Part shown: positions 8,173 to 17,577 of the stretch, one piece after another | Numbering within the stretch: position 1 is the stretch's first letter | How the letters are laid out: the number at the start of each line of letters is the position of its first letter | Origin: Algoriphagus resistens | Lineage (GTDB): Bacteria; Bacteroidota; Bacteroidia; Cytophagales; Cyclobacteriaceae | NCBI RefSeq assembly: GCF_001442615.1 | Contig: NZ_LMXN01000002.1 | Span: forward strand, 62,001 to 126,000 | Direction of reading: 5' to 3' | Length of the DNA: 64,000 bases | The notes under the pieces: model-generated | What the model saw: only the letters and a program-made list of their open reading frames with translations | Told to the model about the DNA's origin: nothing | Database searches by the model: none | Position numbers and translations under genes: made by a program

Positions 8173-8778
8173 ATGAAAACGAGTAGACGAGCGATACTAG
8201 CTCTATTTATTTCAGTGACACTATGGTCTTGTTCAGAAAATAAGACCAGTTCTGGCGATGTGTATTTCAATAAAGGAGAATATGAAAAGGCAGCGATTGA
8301 GTATTCGGAGGATTTGAAATTTAAGCCAAATGACGTGCGCATGCTTTATAACAGAGGCAGGGCAAACGAGGAGCAGGGGAATTACGAGGAAGCAAAAAGC
8401 GATTTTGAAAAAGCATTGGAAGTTGAACCGAATAATTTTCAGGTATTGCTCAGTCTGGCGAATGTCCATTACAGTCAAAAGAACTATACCAACGCTTTGC
8501 TCTATGCTGATCAGGCGGCAGAAATTCCTGGAGCACCGGCTATGGCTTCCTTTATGAAAGCCCGCGCCCTGCATCAATTGGGAAAACCTGAGGAAGCTTT
8601 AAAAGCCTATGGAAATGCAATTTCTGTGGATAAGGAATTCGGTCAGGCTTATTTCAATCGGGGCTTATTGAAAATAGCCATGAAGAATAAGGTGAAAAGT
8701 GCCTGCGAGGACTTTCAGCTCGCAGCCGCATTGGATTATCCTGGAGCGGAAGAAGCAATTTCAAACTATTGTAAATAA
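8173..8778 (+). CDS. tetratricopeptide-repeat lipoprotein
   Basis: A 201-aa protein with a lipoprotein signal (ISVTLWSC; Cys20) followed by about four TPR units, for example VYFNKGEYEKAAIEYSEDL, MLYNRGRANEEQGNYEEAKS and AYFNRGLLKIAMKNKVKSAC. TPR scaffolds mediate protein interactions; the partner is unknown. It begins 10 bp after dapD and probably shares its transcript, ending at a strong terminator at 8785. Confidence 0.8.
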   Translation: MKTSRRAILALFISVTLWSCSENKTSSGDVYFNKGEYEKAAIEYSEDLKFKPNDVRMLYNRGRANEEQGNYEEAKSDFEKALEVEPNNFQVLLSLANVHYSQKNYTNALLYADQAAEIPGAPAMASFMKARALHQLGKPEEALKAYGNAISVDKEFGQAYFNRGLLKIAMKNKVKSACEDFQLAAALDYPGAEEAISNYCK

Positions 8779-8784
8779 CTTATA

Positions 8785-8809
8785 AAAACCGGCTTAAGCC
8801 GGTTTTTTT
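8785..8809 (+). terminator. Rho-independent terminator after the TPR gene
   Basis: AAAACCGGCTTAAGCCGGTTTT forms a perfect 11-bp-arm hairpin at 8785-8806, followed by more T. It lies between convergent genes and could also stop leftward transcription because of the A-run on its left. Confidence 0.85.
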
Positions 8810-8825
8810 CTTCAACTGGATTTTT

Positions 8826-9536
8826 TCAGGTATGATCATGAGGTTCTCCTTCATGGTCGCAGATGTCTTCGGAACTTAATTTTCCACTACCGTTGCAGGT
8901 TTTGCAGGAGCTTACCTCTTTCAGATCCCCCTCGCAAACCGGACAGGTAAGCCTTCCTTTTCCGGCGCATCTATCGCACTCGTAGTACTCTACAATTTTA
9001 AAAATATTCATTTTTGTAACCATTCCTGAACCGCTGCAGCGACTACAGCCCACCACACCTTTTGCTTTGCAATAATGGCAGTCTTGTTCGGTTTGGCGCT
9101 TTCCTTCACAGGTAAAACAAGTTTTATATCGGTACCCTCGACGGTCACAGAGCAGGCATTCCCGGATTTCTTTCAACGGGACTTCCAGGCGCTGCTGCAG
9201 TTCCTGCGCGCCTTTGTAATGTGATCCTGTGAAACCAGTCAGTTCCAGGTACTTATTGAGAAAATTTGCAGAGTTATCGTATTGTCTGAGCTCAAAAAGT
9301 GTCTCCGCAAATAAATAAGGCATTTCCTCAGGAAGAGGCTGTCCTGAATCGATGAGATTTCTGAAAATAGAATTTGCAGTTTCATAATCATTTCTTTCGA
9401 TCGCCGCTTTCGCTCCTTTCATCCAATGGTCTGTCTGGCCAAGATTAGGGCCTATTTGGGCAAATGATACCTGAGCGGTCGCTAGTGTGATAAAGACACT
9501 TAAAAGGAGTAGGGGAAGGGGAAATCTAAAACTCAC
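8826..9536 (-). CDS. exported protein with DnaJ-type Cys-rich zinc-finger repeats
   Basis: A 236-aa protein. A signal peptide ends near VSFAQ (residue 27). Residues about 35-120 are helical and TPR-like (AAIERNDYETANSIFRNLI, then FAETLFELRQYDNSANFL). From about residue 130 there are repeated CxxC motifs of the DnaJ central-domain type: CLLCDRRG, CFTCEGK, CHYCKAKG, CSRCSGSG, CDRCAGKG, CPVCEG and CKTCNGSG. There is no J domain. In DnaJ these motifs bind zinc; having them on an exported protein is unusual. It is transcribed towards the TPR lipoprotein. Function is unknown. Confidence 0.75.
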   Translation of the reverse strand: MSFRFPLPLLLLSVFITLATAQVSFAQIGPNLGQTDHWMKGAKAAIERNDYETANSIFRNLIDSGQPLPEEMPYLFAETLFELRQYDNSANFLNKYLELTGFTGSHYKGAQELQQRLEVPLKEIRECLLCDRRGYRYKTCFTCEGKRQTEQDCHYCKAKGVVGCSRCSGSGMVTKMNIFKIVEYYECDRCAGKGRLTCPVCEGDLKEVSSCKTCNGSGKLSSEDICDHEGEPHDHT

Positions 9537-9758
9537 GGGGAAAAGGGTTTTCTATAGAAGCAATAAAGGTAGAAGTTTCTTTATCGTAAAGTTAATGTTT
9601 CCAAAAGGGTAAATTTTTCATGTAATCTGTGAAATGGATCCTGAAAATTAAAAATTGTTTTTATTTTGGGTGAAATTCTAATCTAAGCTCATACTATTTA
9701 TTCTTTGAGTTGAAAACTGAATTTCAGTCATTTTACTTTAATCCTAAAACTTAGAAAG

Positions 9759-10166
9759 ATGGGAAAACCAATTACAATGATCGAGAGCATCGGTCCTGTT
9801 ATGAAAGAGAAACTTGCGGCTGCTGGCATATCCACGGTTGAAAGCCTATTGGAAAAAGGAGCATCAAAAGCCGGGAGAAAAGCTATCGCGGATGCCTCAG
9901 GCTTAGATGAAAGCAAAATTCTGGTGTGGGTAAATATGGCAGATTTATTTAGGATCAATGGGGTTGCGAGTCAATTCGCGGAGCTTCTAAAAGCTGCCGG
10001 TGTAGATACAGTAAAGGAGTTAAGAACCAGGAATCCTGAAAATCTGCATGCTGCTCTTGTTAAAACACAGGAAGAAAAGGGTTTGACACGAGTGGTGCCT
10101 GCTGCTTCCAAAGTTATGGACTTCGTTGAGCAGGCCAAATCATTGGAACCGATTGTGACGCATTAA
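9759..10166 (+). CDS. DUF4332/helix-hairpin-helix protein
   Basis: A 135-aa protein made of two helix-hairpin-helix-like units: IESIGPVMKEKLAAAGISTVESLLEKG at the start and FRINGVASQFAELLKAAGVDTVKELRTR in the middle. This pattern matches DUF4332 proteins. Such repeats can bind DNA non-specifically or act as protein adaptors. There is no signal peptide, so it is cytoplasmic. It stands alone with its own terminator at 10192. Confidence 0.7.
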   Translation: MGKPITMIESIGPVMKEKLAAAGISTVESLLEKGASKAGRKAIADASGLDESKILVWVNMADLFRINGVASQFAELLKAAGVDTVKELRTRNPENLHAALVKTQEEKGLTRVVPAASKVMDFVEQAKSLEPIVTH

Positions 10167-10191
10167 TAAGCCTAGTTGCTACCAGTGAGAG

Positions 10192-10225
10192 AAAACCTTT
10201 ATGCAAAAGACATAAAGGTTTTTTT
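10192..10225 (+). terminator. Rho-independent terminator after the DUF4332 gene
   Basis: AAAACCTTTATG at 10192-10203 pairs with CATAAAGGTTTT at 10211-10222, with a 7-nt loop and a T-run to 10225. Confidence 0.85.
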
Positions 10226-10254
10226 GTAGTTTCGATTTACAATTATTTTATATC

Positions 10255-11787
10255 ATGAGTAATACATCCGAGTTTGTCACCCACTTGGCCGACGGTCAAA
10301 GTTTCAAGAAAGATTCAATAATCCTGGGAACCGGAATCCTGGATGGGCAGCCTATTACGGACGCGCTGGTTAAGATACCGCTGAAGACCATGAATAGACA
10401 TGGGCTGATAGCGGGCGCTACGGGTACAGGTAAAACCAAGACTTTACAGGTGATTGCAGAGCAACTCGCATTGAAGGGCGTGCCTTCGGTGCTGATGGAT
10501 CTGAAAGGTGATTTGTCCGGACTGGCACAGCCAGGAACGGCAAATGAATTCATTAAGAACCGATCCCAGGTAATAGGAGTGGATTATGTCCCGATGGGAT
10601 TGCCGATTGAGCTGATGTCCATTTCTGACGAAAAGGGAGTGAGACTGAAGGCAACGGTTTCGGAATTTGGGCCTGTTTTGATCTCGCAGATCCTCGAACT
10701 TAATGATACGCAGCAGGGAGTGATTTCCCTGATCTTCAGATATTGTGATGTACACCATTTGCCATTGCTGGATTTAAAAGACCTGAAGCGTGTCTTACAG
10801 TTTATCACCAATGAGGGCAAAGATGCTATCAAAAAAGAGTATGGGCAGGTTTCTTTGGCCTCAGTTAATACTATTATGCGTAAAATCATCGAGCTTGAAC
10901 AGCAAGGTGCAGAGCGTTTTTTTGGAGAAAAATCATTTGAAGTAGAGGATTTCGTCAGGCTTAACGAGGGGAAAGGTGTGATATCGGTCATCAGATTGAC
11001 TGATATTCAAAACAGACCTAAGTTATTTTCTACCTTTATGCTAAGCTTACTTTCTGAGATTTATGAGACTTTTCCCGAGCAGGGAGATGCAGATCAGCCT
11101 AAGCTTTGTTTATTTATTGATGAGGCACATCTGGTATTTTCCAATGCATCCAATGAGCTGCTTGAAAAAATAGAAGCAATCGTAAAACTCATACGCTCTA
11201 AAGGTGTCGGTGTTTATTTCTGCACACAGACCCCTACTGATGTTCCGGATAGTATTTTGGGCCAATTAGGGTTAAAAGTGCAGCATGCTCTTCGAGCCTT
11301 CACTGCTAAGGACAGAAAATCAATCACAAAAACGGCAGAGAATTATCCTATTTCTAAATTTTATAATACTGCTGAAGTACTGACTTCCATGGGAATTGGA
11401 GAGGCTTTGGTGACAGCGCTGAATGAAAAGGGAATTCCTACTCCATTGTCCCACACGCTTGTGAGGGCCCCGATCAGTAGAATGGATATTTTGAGCGAAA
11501 ATGAAATAGATGAGCTGGTAAATCGCTCAGATTTAACTTCCAAATACAATCAAGTTCTGGACCGAGAAAGTGCTTTTGAGCTTTTGGAGCAAAAGATAGC
11601 GAAAGTAGAGAAAGAGCAGGAGGAAATGGTATTGCCAGGTCCGAAACCAAGAACAGGCAACAGGACCGTTAAAGAAGAATCCCTCATTGAGGAACTCAGT
11701 AAAAATACGATGGTCAGGCAACTGGGAAGAACTATATTCCGGGAATTGACCAGAGGTATTCTGGGATCATTTACCAGAAGAAAATAG
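10255..11787 (+). CDS. HerA-like/DUF853 family ATPase
   Basis: A 510-aa RecA-fold ATPase of the DUF853 group related to HerA and FtsK. Walker A is GATGTGKTKTL at about residues 54-64, with NRHGLIAG just before it; Walker B is KLCLFIDEAHLVF, followed by SKGVGVYFCTQTPTDVPDSIL, the usual sensor region, and LSHTLVRAP. The C-terminus is basic. It is probably a hexameric DNA-dependent motor, but a nuclease partner such as NurA is absent nearby and its cellular role is unproven. Confidence 0.85.
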   Translation: MSNTSEFVTHLADGQSFKKDSIILGTGILDGQPITDALVKIPLKTMNRHGLIAGATGTGKTKTLQVIAEQLALKGVPSVLMDLKGDLSGLAQPGTANEFIKNRSQVIGVDYVPMGLPIELMSISDEKGVRLKATVSEFGPVLISQILELNDTQQGVISLIFRYCDVHHLPLLDLKDLKRVLQFITNEGKDAIKKEYGQVSLASVNTIMRKIIELEQQGAERFFGEKSFEVEDFVRLNEGKGVISVIRLTDIQNRPKLFSTFMLSLLSEIYETFPEQGDADQPKLCLFIDEAHLVFSNASNELLEKIEAIVKLIRSKGVGVYFCTQTPTDVPDSILGQLGLKVQHALRAFTAKDRKSITKTAENYPISKFYNTAEVLTSMGIGEALVTALNEKGIPTPLSHTLVRAPISRMDILSENEIDELVNRSDLTSKYNQVLDRESAFELLEQKIAKVEKEQEEMVLPGPKPRTGNRTVKEESLIEELSKNTMVRQLGRTIFRELTRGILGSFTRRK

Positions 11788-11826
11788 AACAGGTCAACTA
11801 TTTAATTTACAATTACTGATAGTATT

Positions 11827-13032
11827 TTGAAAATCGGTGTTATAGGAGGTGGTGCTGCAGGTTTTTTTGCCGCAATACATGCTAGTGGACCAGCTCGTGA
11901 AGTAATTATTTTTGAAAAATCATCCAAACTTCTCTCTAAGGTGAAGGTATCTGGAGGCGGTAGGTGTAACCTCACCCACCGGCCGATGGAAATCTCAAAG
12001 TTGGTCAAGAACTATCCTAGAGGGGAGAAATTTTTAAAAAAGGTTTTTAGACATTTCAAATCTGAGGATATCCTCAGCTGGTTCACATCAAGGGGCGTAG
12101 ACCTTAAAGTAGAGCAAGATGGCAGGATGTTTCCTGTATCAGACTCTTCACAAAGTATTATTGATGCGCTGGTAAAAGAAGCTAACAGGCTCAGCATTAC
12201 CATAAAAAAATCTTGCGGAGTCCATTCAATTTTCCCGCTTTCCACTGGATTTAAATTGACAACTGAGCAGGGTGATTATGAATTTGACAAACTGATAATA
12301 GCTACTGGAGGTCATCCTAAAATTGACTCCTATTCATTTCTTAAAAATCTTAACCATAGGATTTTAGAGCCAATACCTTCACTTTTTACTTTTAATACAC
12401 CTAAGGAATCAATCCGCGAACTGATGGGAGTATCTGTACCGGAAGGGACAGTCAAAATCGCCGGAACTAAATTGAGTTATCAAGGGCCGATACTTATCAC
12501 GCATTGGGGAGTCAGCGGCCCGGCAGTTTTGAAACTGTCCGCTTATGGCGCCAAGTGGATGAAGGAACAGCATTACAAAGCTACTGCTCTTGTGAACTGG
12601 AATGCAGCTATAGGTGAACAGGAATATCTTTCCCATCTAACCGGTTTTATGCTAAAACATCCCAATAAGAAAGTAATCACCAATAGCTTATTTGATATTC
12701 CCGGTCGGCTTTGGATGCATTTTTGTGACAAATCAGAAATTAAAAGCGGGCAATTGTACGGATCTTTGGCCAAAAAGCAGATTAACAAACTAGTGCAAAA
12801 TCTTTTTTGCTATCTTTTAACCGTGGATGGAAAAACCACTTTCAAAGAAGAGTTTGTGACTGCAGGCGGTATTGAGCTAAGTGAAGTTAATCCTGACACA
12901 ATGGAAAGTATGAACCACCCTAATTTGTACTTTGCCGGGGAAGTGCTGGATATTGATGGAATTACAGGTGGATTTAATTTTCAGGCGGCTTGGTCCACTG
13001 GGTATTTGGCCGGAAAATCATCGTCAGAATAA
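11827..13032 (+). CDS. NAD(P)/FAD-dependent oxidoreductase, HI0933/BaiN family
   Basis: A 401-aa flavoprotein. The N-terminus IGVIGGGAAGFFAAIHA is a Rossmann FAD-binding motif and the family signature KVSGGGRCNLTH follows. The C-terminus has the second conserved stretch VTAGGIELSEVNP and GEVLDIDGITGGFNFQAA. The start is TTG at 11827, because the Rossmann strand begins immediately after it and no ATG is available. BaiN relatives reduce flavin-linked double bonds in bile-acid metabolism, but most members are uncharacterised, so a specific substrate is not claimed. Confidence 0.88.
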   Translation: MKIGVIGGGAAGFFAAIHASGPAREVIIFEKSSKLLSKVKVSGGGRCNLTHRPMEISKLVKNYPRGEKFLKKVFRHFKSEDILSWFTSRGVDLKVEQDGRMFPVSDSSQSIIDALVKEANRLSITIKKSCGVHSIFPLSTGFKLTTEQGDYEFDKLIIATGGHPKIDSYSFLKNLNHRILEPIPSLFTFNTPKESIRELMGVSVPEGTVKIAGTKLSYQGPILITHWGVSGPAVLKLSAYGAKWMKEQHYKATALVNWNAAIGEQEYLSHLTGFMLKHPNKKVITNSLFDIPGRLWMHFCDKSEIKSGQLYGSLAKKQINKLVQNLFCYLLTVDGKTTFKEEFVTAGGIELSEVNPDTMESMNHPNLYFAGEVLDIDGITGGFNFQAAWSTGYLAGKSSSE

Positions 13033-13038
13033 GATACT

Positions 13039-13386
13039 ATGGAAAAAGTGTACCCAGACCTAAATCAAATGATCGCGGATATGACGGAGGGTGATGAGGC
13101 ATTTGAAAAAGAATTGATCCAAGCTATCTTTCAGGGATTACTTGAGCTGAAAACTGTTTATACCGAAGGATATTTGGAGAAGGATGAGATTAAAATACAG
13201 CACATCAGGCATAAGATTAAACCTACACTTATGATGTTTGGACTGGAACCTATCTCTTTGGAACTGCATAACGGAAAAGAAATTGTAGAGGCCAAGGGCT
13301 TCAATAGTGAGTTTAAGTTACACTTCACTAAATTGAACAGGGAGCTTGACCTGGCTATCCAGCGGGTATTTGAATTAGCTAATTAA
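13039..13386 (+). CDS. small Hpt-like helical protein
   Basis: A 115-aa all-helical protein beginning 6 bp after the flavoprotein gene. The segment QHIRHKIKPTLMMFGLEPI resembles the phosphoacceptor helix of histidine phosphotransfer domains (His, then a Lys nearby, then small/hydrophobic residues), as found in single-domain Hpt proteins of Bacteroidota. The normal Gly after the Lys is replaced, so phosphotransfer is a guess. No signal peptide or membrane span. Confidence 0.55.
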   Translation: MEKVYPDLNQMIADMTEGDEAFEKELIQAIFQGLLELKTVYTEGYLEKDEIKIQHIRHKIKPTLMMFGLEPISLELHNGKEIVEAKGFNSEFKLHFTKLNRELDLAIQRVFELAN

Positions 13387-13517
13387 CTAAGCTAAAAGCC
13401 AGCTCGGGCAGTTCCGCTTATCCATTTCCCGATTGAATTCACCTCCCTAAAAAATGGCAATGTTTTTACTTTAGGGAAAAATGAATTCTATGTAAAAGCG
13501 TTTACATTTGGGTCTTC

Positions 13518-14483
13518 ATGCCACTGATCAAATCTACTTACACCGGTCCGCCTGTTTATCTTTTTAATAAACATCTTGAAACTATTGTTCCGAGTTTGTT
13601 CAGGACCATCAAGGATGTCACGTATAGCAGAGAAAAAATTCATACTGCTGATGGGGATTTTCTCAACCTTGACTGGTCGAAAACCGGGAGTAGGCAATTG
13701 GTCATTGTTTCACATGGATTAGAGGGCGATTCCCAGCGCCATTATGCCCGTGCAATGGTTAAACTGGCGAATGCCAAAGGAATTGATGCACTTGCGTGGA
13801 ACAATCGTTCCTGCGGCGGAGAGATTAATTTATCGCCGGTTCTTTATCACCACGGTGCAAGCTACGATCTGGATGCTACGGTTGAGCATGTCCTGAAAAA
13901 TGCTAAGTATGAGGAAATTTACCTGACTGGCATCAGTATGGGAGGGGCCCAGACGCTTAAATACCTGGGGGAAAAAGGGAACGATCTTCCACCACAGATC
14001 AGACGGGCCGCTGTCTATTCTACTCCCTGTAACCTTCCTTCAAGTGCCGCTACACTGAAATTAAAGGGGAACAGTTTTTACAGGAAGCGGTTTCTGGGCA
14101 AGCTAAAGAAGAAGATCGAGGCAAAAGCTGCTCAGTTCCCGGATTTAATAGACCTGGATTTTCTGGAAAAAGTGGAAGATTTCGACCTGTTTGATACACA
14201 TTTTACGGCCAAGCTCCATGGATTTAAAGATGCTGCGGATTTCTATCAGGCTGTGAGTGCCGATAACTGGATGGTGAATATAGCCGTTCCTACGTTGATC
14301 GTTAATGCGATCAATGATCCTTTGCTTGGTCCGGAATGTTTTCCGGTTTCCCTGGCAGAAAAAAAGCATGAAATTCAATTGGAAATGCCATCTCGGGGTG
14401 GTCACACCGGTTTTACCCTGGGAAGTCAGGAATTTTCATGGGTAGAGCACAGGATTCTGGATTTTCTAAAACAATCTACCTAG
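13518..14483 (+). CDS. alpha/beta hydrolase, YheT family
   Basis: A 321-aa cytoplasmic alpha/beta hydrolase. The oxyanion region is VIVSHGLEGDSQRHY, the nucleophile elbow is GISMGGAQTLK with Ser as nucleophile, the acid residue lies in VNAINDPLLGPE and the catalytic His in PSRGGHTGF. Start FNKHLETIVPSLFR is typical of YheT/ABHD1-3-like proteins. E. coli YheT is poorly characterised; esterase activity is likely, the substrate is unknown. Confidence 0.87.
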   Translation: MPLIKSTYTGPPVYLFNKHLETIVPSLFRTIKDVTYSREKIHTADGDFLNLDWSKTGSRQLVIVSHGLEGDSQRHYARAMVKLANAKGIDALAWNNRSCGGEINLSPVLYHHGASYDLDATVEHVLKNAKYEEIYLTGISMGGAQTLKYLGEKGNDLPPQIRRAAVYSTPCNLPSSAATLKLKGNSFYRKRFLGKLKKKIEAKAAQFPDLIDLDFLEKVEDFDLFDTHFTAKLHGFKDAADFYQAVSADNWMVNIAVPTLIVNAINDPLLGPECFPVSLAEKKHEIQLEMPSRGGHTGFTLGSQEFSWVEHRILDFLKQST

Positions 14484-14533
14484 CCTGGACGGTTTTAGTA
14501 TATTGTGATTCAAACAACCTAAACCAATTCACT

Positions 14534-16051
14534 ATGAGGAAAATCTTTTTCGGCAGCCTAGTGCTGGCAACTCTTTTGACCTTCTTTTTGATGTGGTACT
14601 TCCAATTTGTACAATTTAAATTTGGCTATTTCATCCTGGGGATTCTTGTGGTCTTGCTGGGAATCGGGATTTATGATATCAATCAAAAAACCCATGCGAT
14701 CCTACGAAATTTCCCTGTAGTTGGGCATTTTCGTTATTTACTGGAAAAAATAAGCCCGGAAATCCAGCAGTATTTCATCGAAACCAATACAGACGGAAGC
14801 CCATTCAGCAGGAATATCCGCTCTTTGGTTTACAGAAGGGCAAAAAATGTGAACGACACACATCCGTTTGGCACCCAGAAAGATATTAGTGGAGAGGATT
14901 ATATTGGGCTTAGGCACTCCATCTATGCTGTTCATACCCATGATGAAGACCCCCGCGTGATTATCGGAAATTACTCCTGCAAGCAGCCGTATTCTTCTTC
15001 TATATTTACTATTTCTGCGATGAGCTTTGGTTCACTTAGTTCAAATGCGGTCAGAGCGCTGAATCTTGGAGCCAAAAAGGGTGGTTTTTCCCACAATACA
15101 GGAGAAGGGGGAATATCCTCTCATCACAGACAAGGCGGGGACCTGGTATGGCAGATCGGGACCGGCTATTTTGGCTGCAGGGACGAGCACGGGAATTTCA
15201 GCGAGGAGAAATTTGCGGAGAAAGCAAATTGGCCGGAGGTCAAAATGATAGAAATCAAGATTTCACAAGGAGCAAAACCTGGTCATGGAGGTGTGCTTCC
15301 CGGAGTGAAAAACACCGAAGAAATTGCTGAGATACGCGGCGTGATCAAGGGAACCACCATTCTCTCTCCTCCTGCACATAGCGCATTCACCAATGCAGCC
15401 GAATTACTTGGGTTTATCACTAAACTCAGAGAGTTATCGGGTGGCAAGCCGATAGGATTCAAGCTTTGCATAGGAAGAACAGAGGAGTTTACCGCCATTT
15501 GTAAGGAAATGGTATCCAAGGCTATCTTTCCTGATTTCATTACCGTGGATGGGGCAGAAGGGGGAACTGGAGCTGCTCCGTTAGAATTCTCAGACAGTGT
15601 GGGACTACCCCTGGAACCTGCACTTATTTTCGTAAGAATGACTTTGGAGAAGTTCCAGATACGGGACAAAATCAAAGTGATAGCCTCCGGAAAAGCCATA
15701 AGTGCTTTTGCTATATTGAAGAACATAGCCCTTGGAGCGGATGTATGCAATTCAGCTAGAGGTTTTATGTTCAGCGTAGGGTGTATTCAGGCACTTCGAT
15801 GCAATACCAACGAGTGTCCTACAGGGGTAGCCACGCAAAAAAGCAGCCTGGTAAAAGGATTGGTAATTACGGATAAAGCTGAACGGGTGTATAATTTCCA
15901 TAAAAACACTGTCCATGCAGTTCAGGAGCTCCTTGGCGCATCTGGTCATAAGCATACTTCAGAACTTAGTGCAAGTGACCTGGTGAAGGGAGATGAAATG
16001 ATCAAACTCGCCAATAGATACCTGCCCGACTCTGTGAATACGCAGGTGTAA
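14534..16051 (+). CDS. FMN-binding glutamate synthase family protein (GltB central-domain-like)
   Basis: A 505-aa protein. The N-terminus has two hydrophobic helices (IFFGSLVLATLLTFFLMWYF and the next about 20 residues), then a TIM-barrel FMN domain like that of glutamate synthase: MSFGSLSSNAVRALNLGA, GEGGISSHHR, KPGHGGVLPG, VDGAEGGTGAAPLEF and GADVCNSARGFMF, plus the Cys-rich CIQALRCNTNECPTGVAT. It lacks the amidotransferase domain of GltB. ATG 14534 was chosen because it starts the membrane anchor and is downstream of the YheT stop; longer in-frame extensions overlap that gene. Physiological substrate unknown. Confidence 0.88.
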   Translation: MRKIFFGSLVLATLLTFFLMWYFQFVQFKFGYFILGILVVLLGIGIYDINQKTHAILRNFPVVGHFRYLLEKISPEIQQYFIETNTDGSPFSRNIRSLVYRRAKNVNDTHPFGTQKDISGEDYIGLRHSIYAVHTHDEDPRVIIGNYSCKQPYSSSIFTISAMSFGSLSSNAVRALNLGAKKGGFSHNTGEGGISSHHRQGGDLVWQIGTGYFGCRDEHGNFSEEKFAEKANWPEVKMIEIKISQGAKPGHGGVLPGVKNTEEIAEIRGVIKGTTILSPPAHSAFTNAAELLGFITKLRELSGGKPIGFKLCIGRTEEFTAICKEMVSKAIFPDFITVDGAEGGTGAAPLEFSDSVGLPLEPALIFVRMTLEKFQIRDKIKVIASGKAISAFAILKNIALGADVCNSARGFMFSVGCIQALRCNTNECPTGVATQKSSLVKGLVITDKAERVYNFHKNTVHAVQELLGASGHKHTSELSASDLVKGDEMIKLANRYLPDSVNTQV

Positions 16052-16209
16052 GTTTACTTTGGGGTTTTACTACCTTTATCAGGCCTTAGTCATCAGACTT
16101 TGGCCTGTCCCACTACAGACTACAGACTTTTTGTATTTCACTAGTTTTTCAATACAGTCAAAGCTGCACTACCCTGGCACCAGGCAGAAAGATTTGGCGC
16201 CAAACTGGT

Positions 16210-17412
16210 TCAATCAAATCTCTTTAATGCCAATTCTGCTACAGTTCCTCCAATGGACAATGAACTGGTAGCTGCCGGTGAAGGCGCATTGAGCACGTTG
16301 ATGGCATGTGCAGATTCTCTGATTGAAAAATCATCCAAGAGCCCACCGGTGCGGTCACATGCCTGGGCTCTTACTCCTGCACCTCCTTCTACAAGGTCGG
16401 ATTCCCGGATTTCAGGAATCAATTCCTGAAGTGCTTTGGTAAATGCGGCTTTGGAAAACGAACGGTACATTTCTCCAAATCCTGTCTGCCAATATTTGGC
16501 TGCCACTTTCTGGAAACCTGGCCAAGCCAATGACTCGGCAAGCTCCTTAATGTTAATCTGGGATTTTTTGTAACCCTCCCTGCTGAAAGCCAAAACAGCG
16601 TTAGGGCCAGCTTCCACTCCGCCTTTCATCATGCGCGTGAAATGAACGCCCAAGAATGGGAAATTAGGATCGGGAACAGGATAAATCAGGTTCTTCACCA
16701 GGAATTCCCTGTCTTTCTTCAACTTGAAATATTCCCCCCGAAAAGGAATAATTTTCACATCAATGGGTTCGCGTTCAACCATCTGAGCTACCTTGTCCGA
16801 GTAAAGGCCTGCGCAGTTGATCACCAATTTGCTTTGGATTGTTTTATTGGAAGTTTCAATGTAATTTGATCCATTCTCTAGCTTAATTCCCAGTACCTTA
16901 TGATTCAAAAATATCTCACCGCCATGTTGGATTATTTTCCTGCCATAGGCTAGGGCAACTTTATAATAGTCTACTATTCCGGTCTGGGGAACATGCAGGG
17001 CAGCTACTCCCACACAGTGCGGTTCGTATTCTTTTAGTTCATCTATGCTGATGTATTTTGTTCCCTCCAAGCCGTTTTGTATCCCCCTTTCATACAGCTT
17101 GTCCAATAAAGGCTTTTGCTCCTCACGGGTGGCAACAACAACCTTTCCAGTGATCTCGAAGGGGATTTTTTCTTCGGCACAAAACTGTATCAATTCATGG
17201 TACCCGCCGATGCAATTGGTGGCTTTGAGAGAGCCGGGCTTATAATATAAACCAGAATGAATTACTCCGCTATTATTGCCTGTTTGATGCTTAGCCAGCT
17301 GATCTTCCTTTTCCAAAATGGCTATTTTGAGGTCAGGACGTGCTTTTTGAATTTTAAGAGCCGTTGCCAGTCCCACAATCCCACCACCAATAATTGCAAT
17401 ATCGTATCTCAT
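16210..17412 (-). CDS. lhgO: L-2-hydroxyglutarate oxidase/dehydrogenase
   Basis: A 400-aa FAD-dependent enzyme of the DAO family. The FAD motif is AIIGGGIVGLATALKI at the start; LEKEDQLAKHQTGNNSGVIH and GLYYKPGSLKATNC are LhgO landmarks, and VRAQACDRTGGLLDDF occurs near the end. It oxidises L-2-hydroxyglutarate to 2-oxoglutarate, feeding electrons to the membrane quinone pool. It is transcribed towards the GltB-like gene and divergently from the DUF5686 gene. Confidence 0.93.
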   Translation of the reverse strand: MRYDIAIIGGGIVGLATALKIQKARPDLKIAILEKEDQLAKHQTGNNSGVIHSGLYYKPGSLKATNCIGGYHELIQFCAEEKIPFEITGKVVVATREEQKPLLDKLYERGIQNGLEGTKYISIDELKEYEPHCVGVAALHVPQTGIVDYYKVALAYGRKIIQHGGEIFLNHKVLGIKLENGSNYIETSNKTIQSKLVINCAGLYSDKVAQMVEREPIDVKIIPFRGEYFKLKKDREFLVKNLIYPVPDPNFPFLGVHFTRMMKGGVEAGPNAVLAFSREGYKKSQINIKELAESLAWPGFQKVAAKYWQTGFGEMYRSFSKAAFTKALQELIPEIRESDLVEGGAGVRAQACDRTGGLLDDFSIRESAHAINVLNAPSPAATSSLSIGGTVAELALKRFD

Positions 17413-17577
17413 GTTTTTCCGTTTTCGGTCTCAAATATACTAGCGGATTTTTCAATTTTCTCTTCCATGAGCAGCTCATGATCGTTAATCCTTTATATTT
17501 TTTAAGGGAGGAATAGCAATTTGCATGGCTAATGAATTTATTTTGCAGGAATTTCCTTTTAGTGCCACCACTATTAC

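Noticed and set aside
14438..14533. N-terminal extension of the GltB-like protein
   Set aside because: It overlaps the YheT gene and lacks the membrane-anchor start; ATG 14534 begins directly at the hydrophobic helix.
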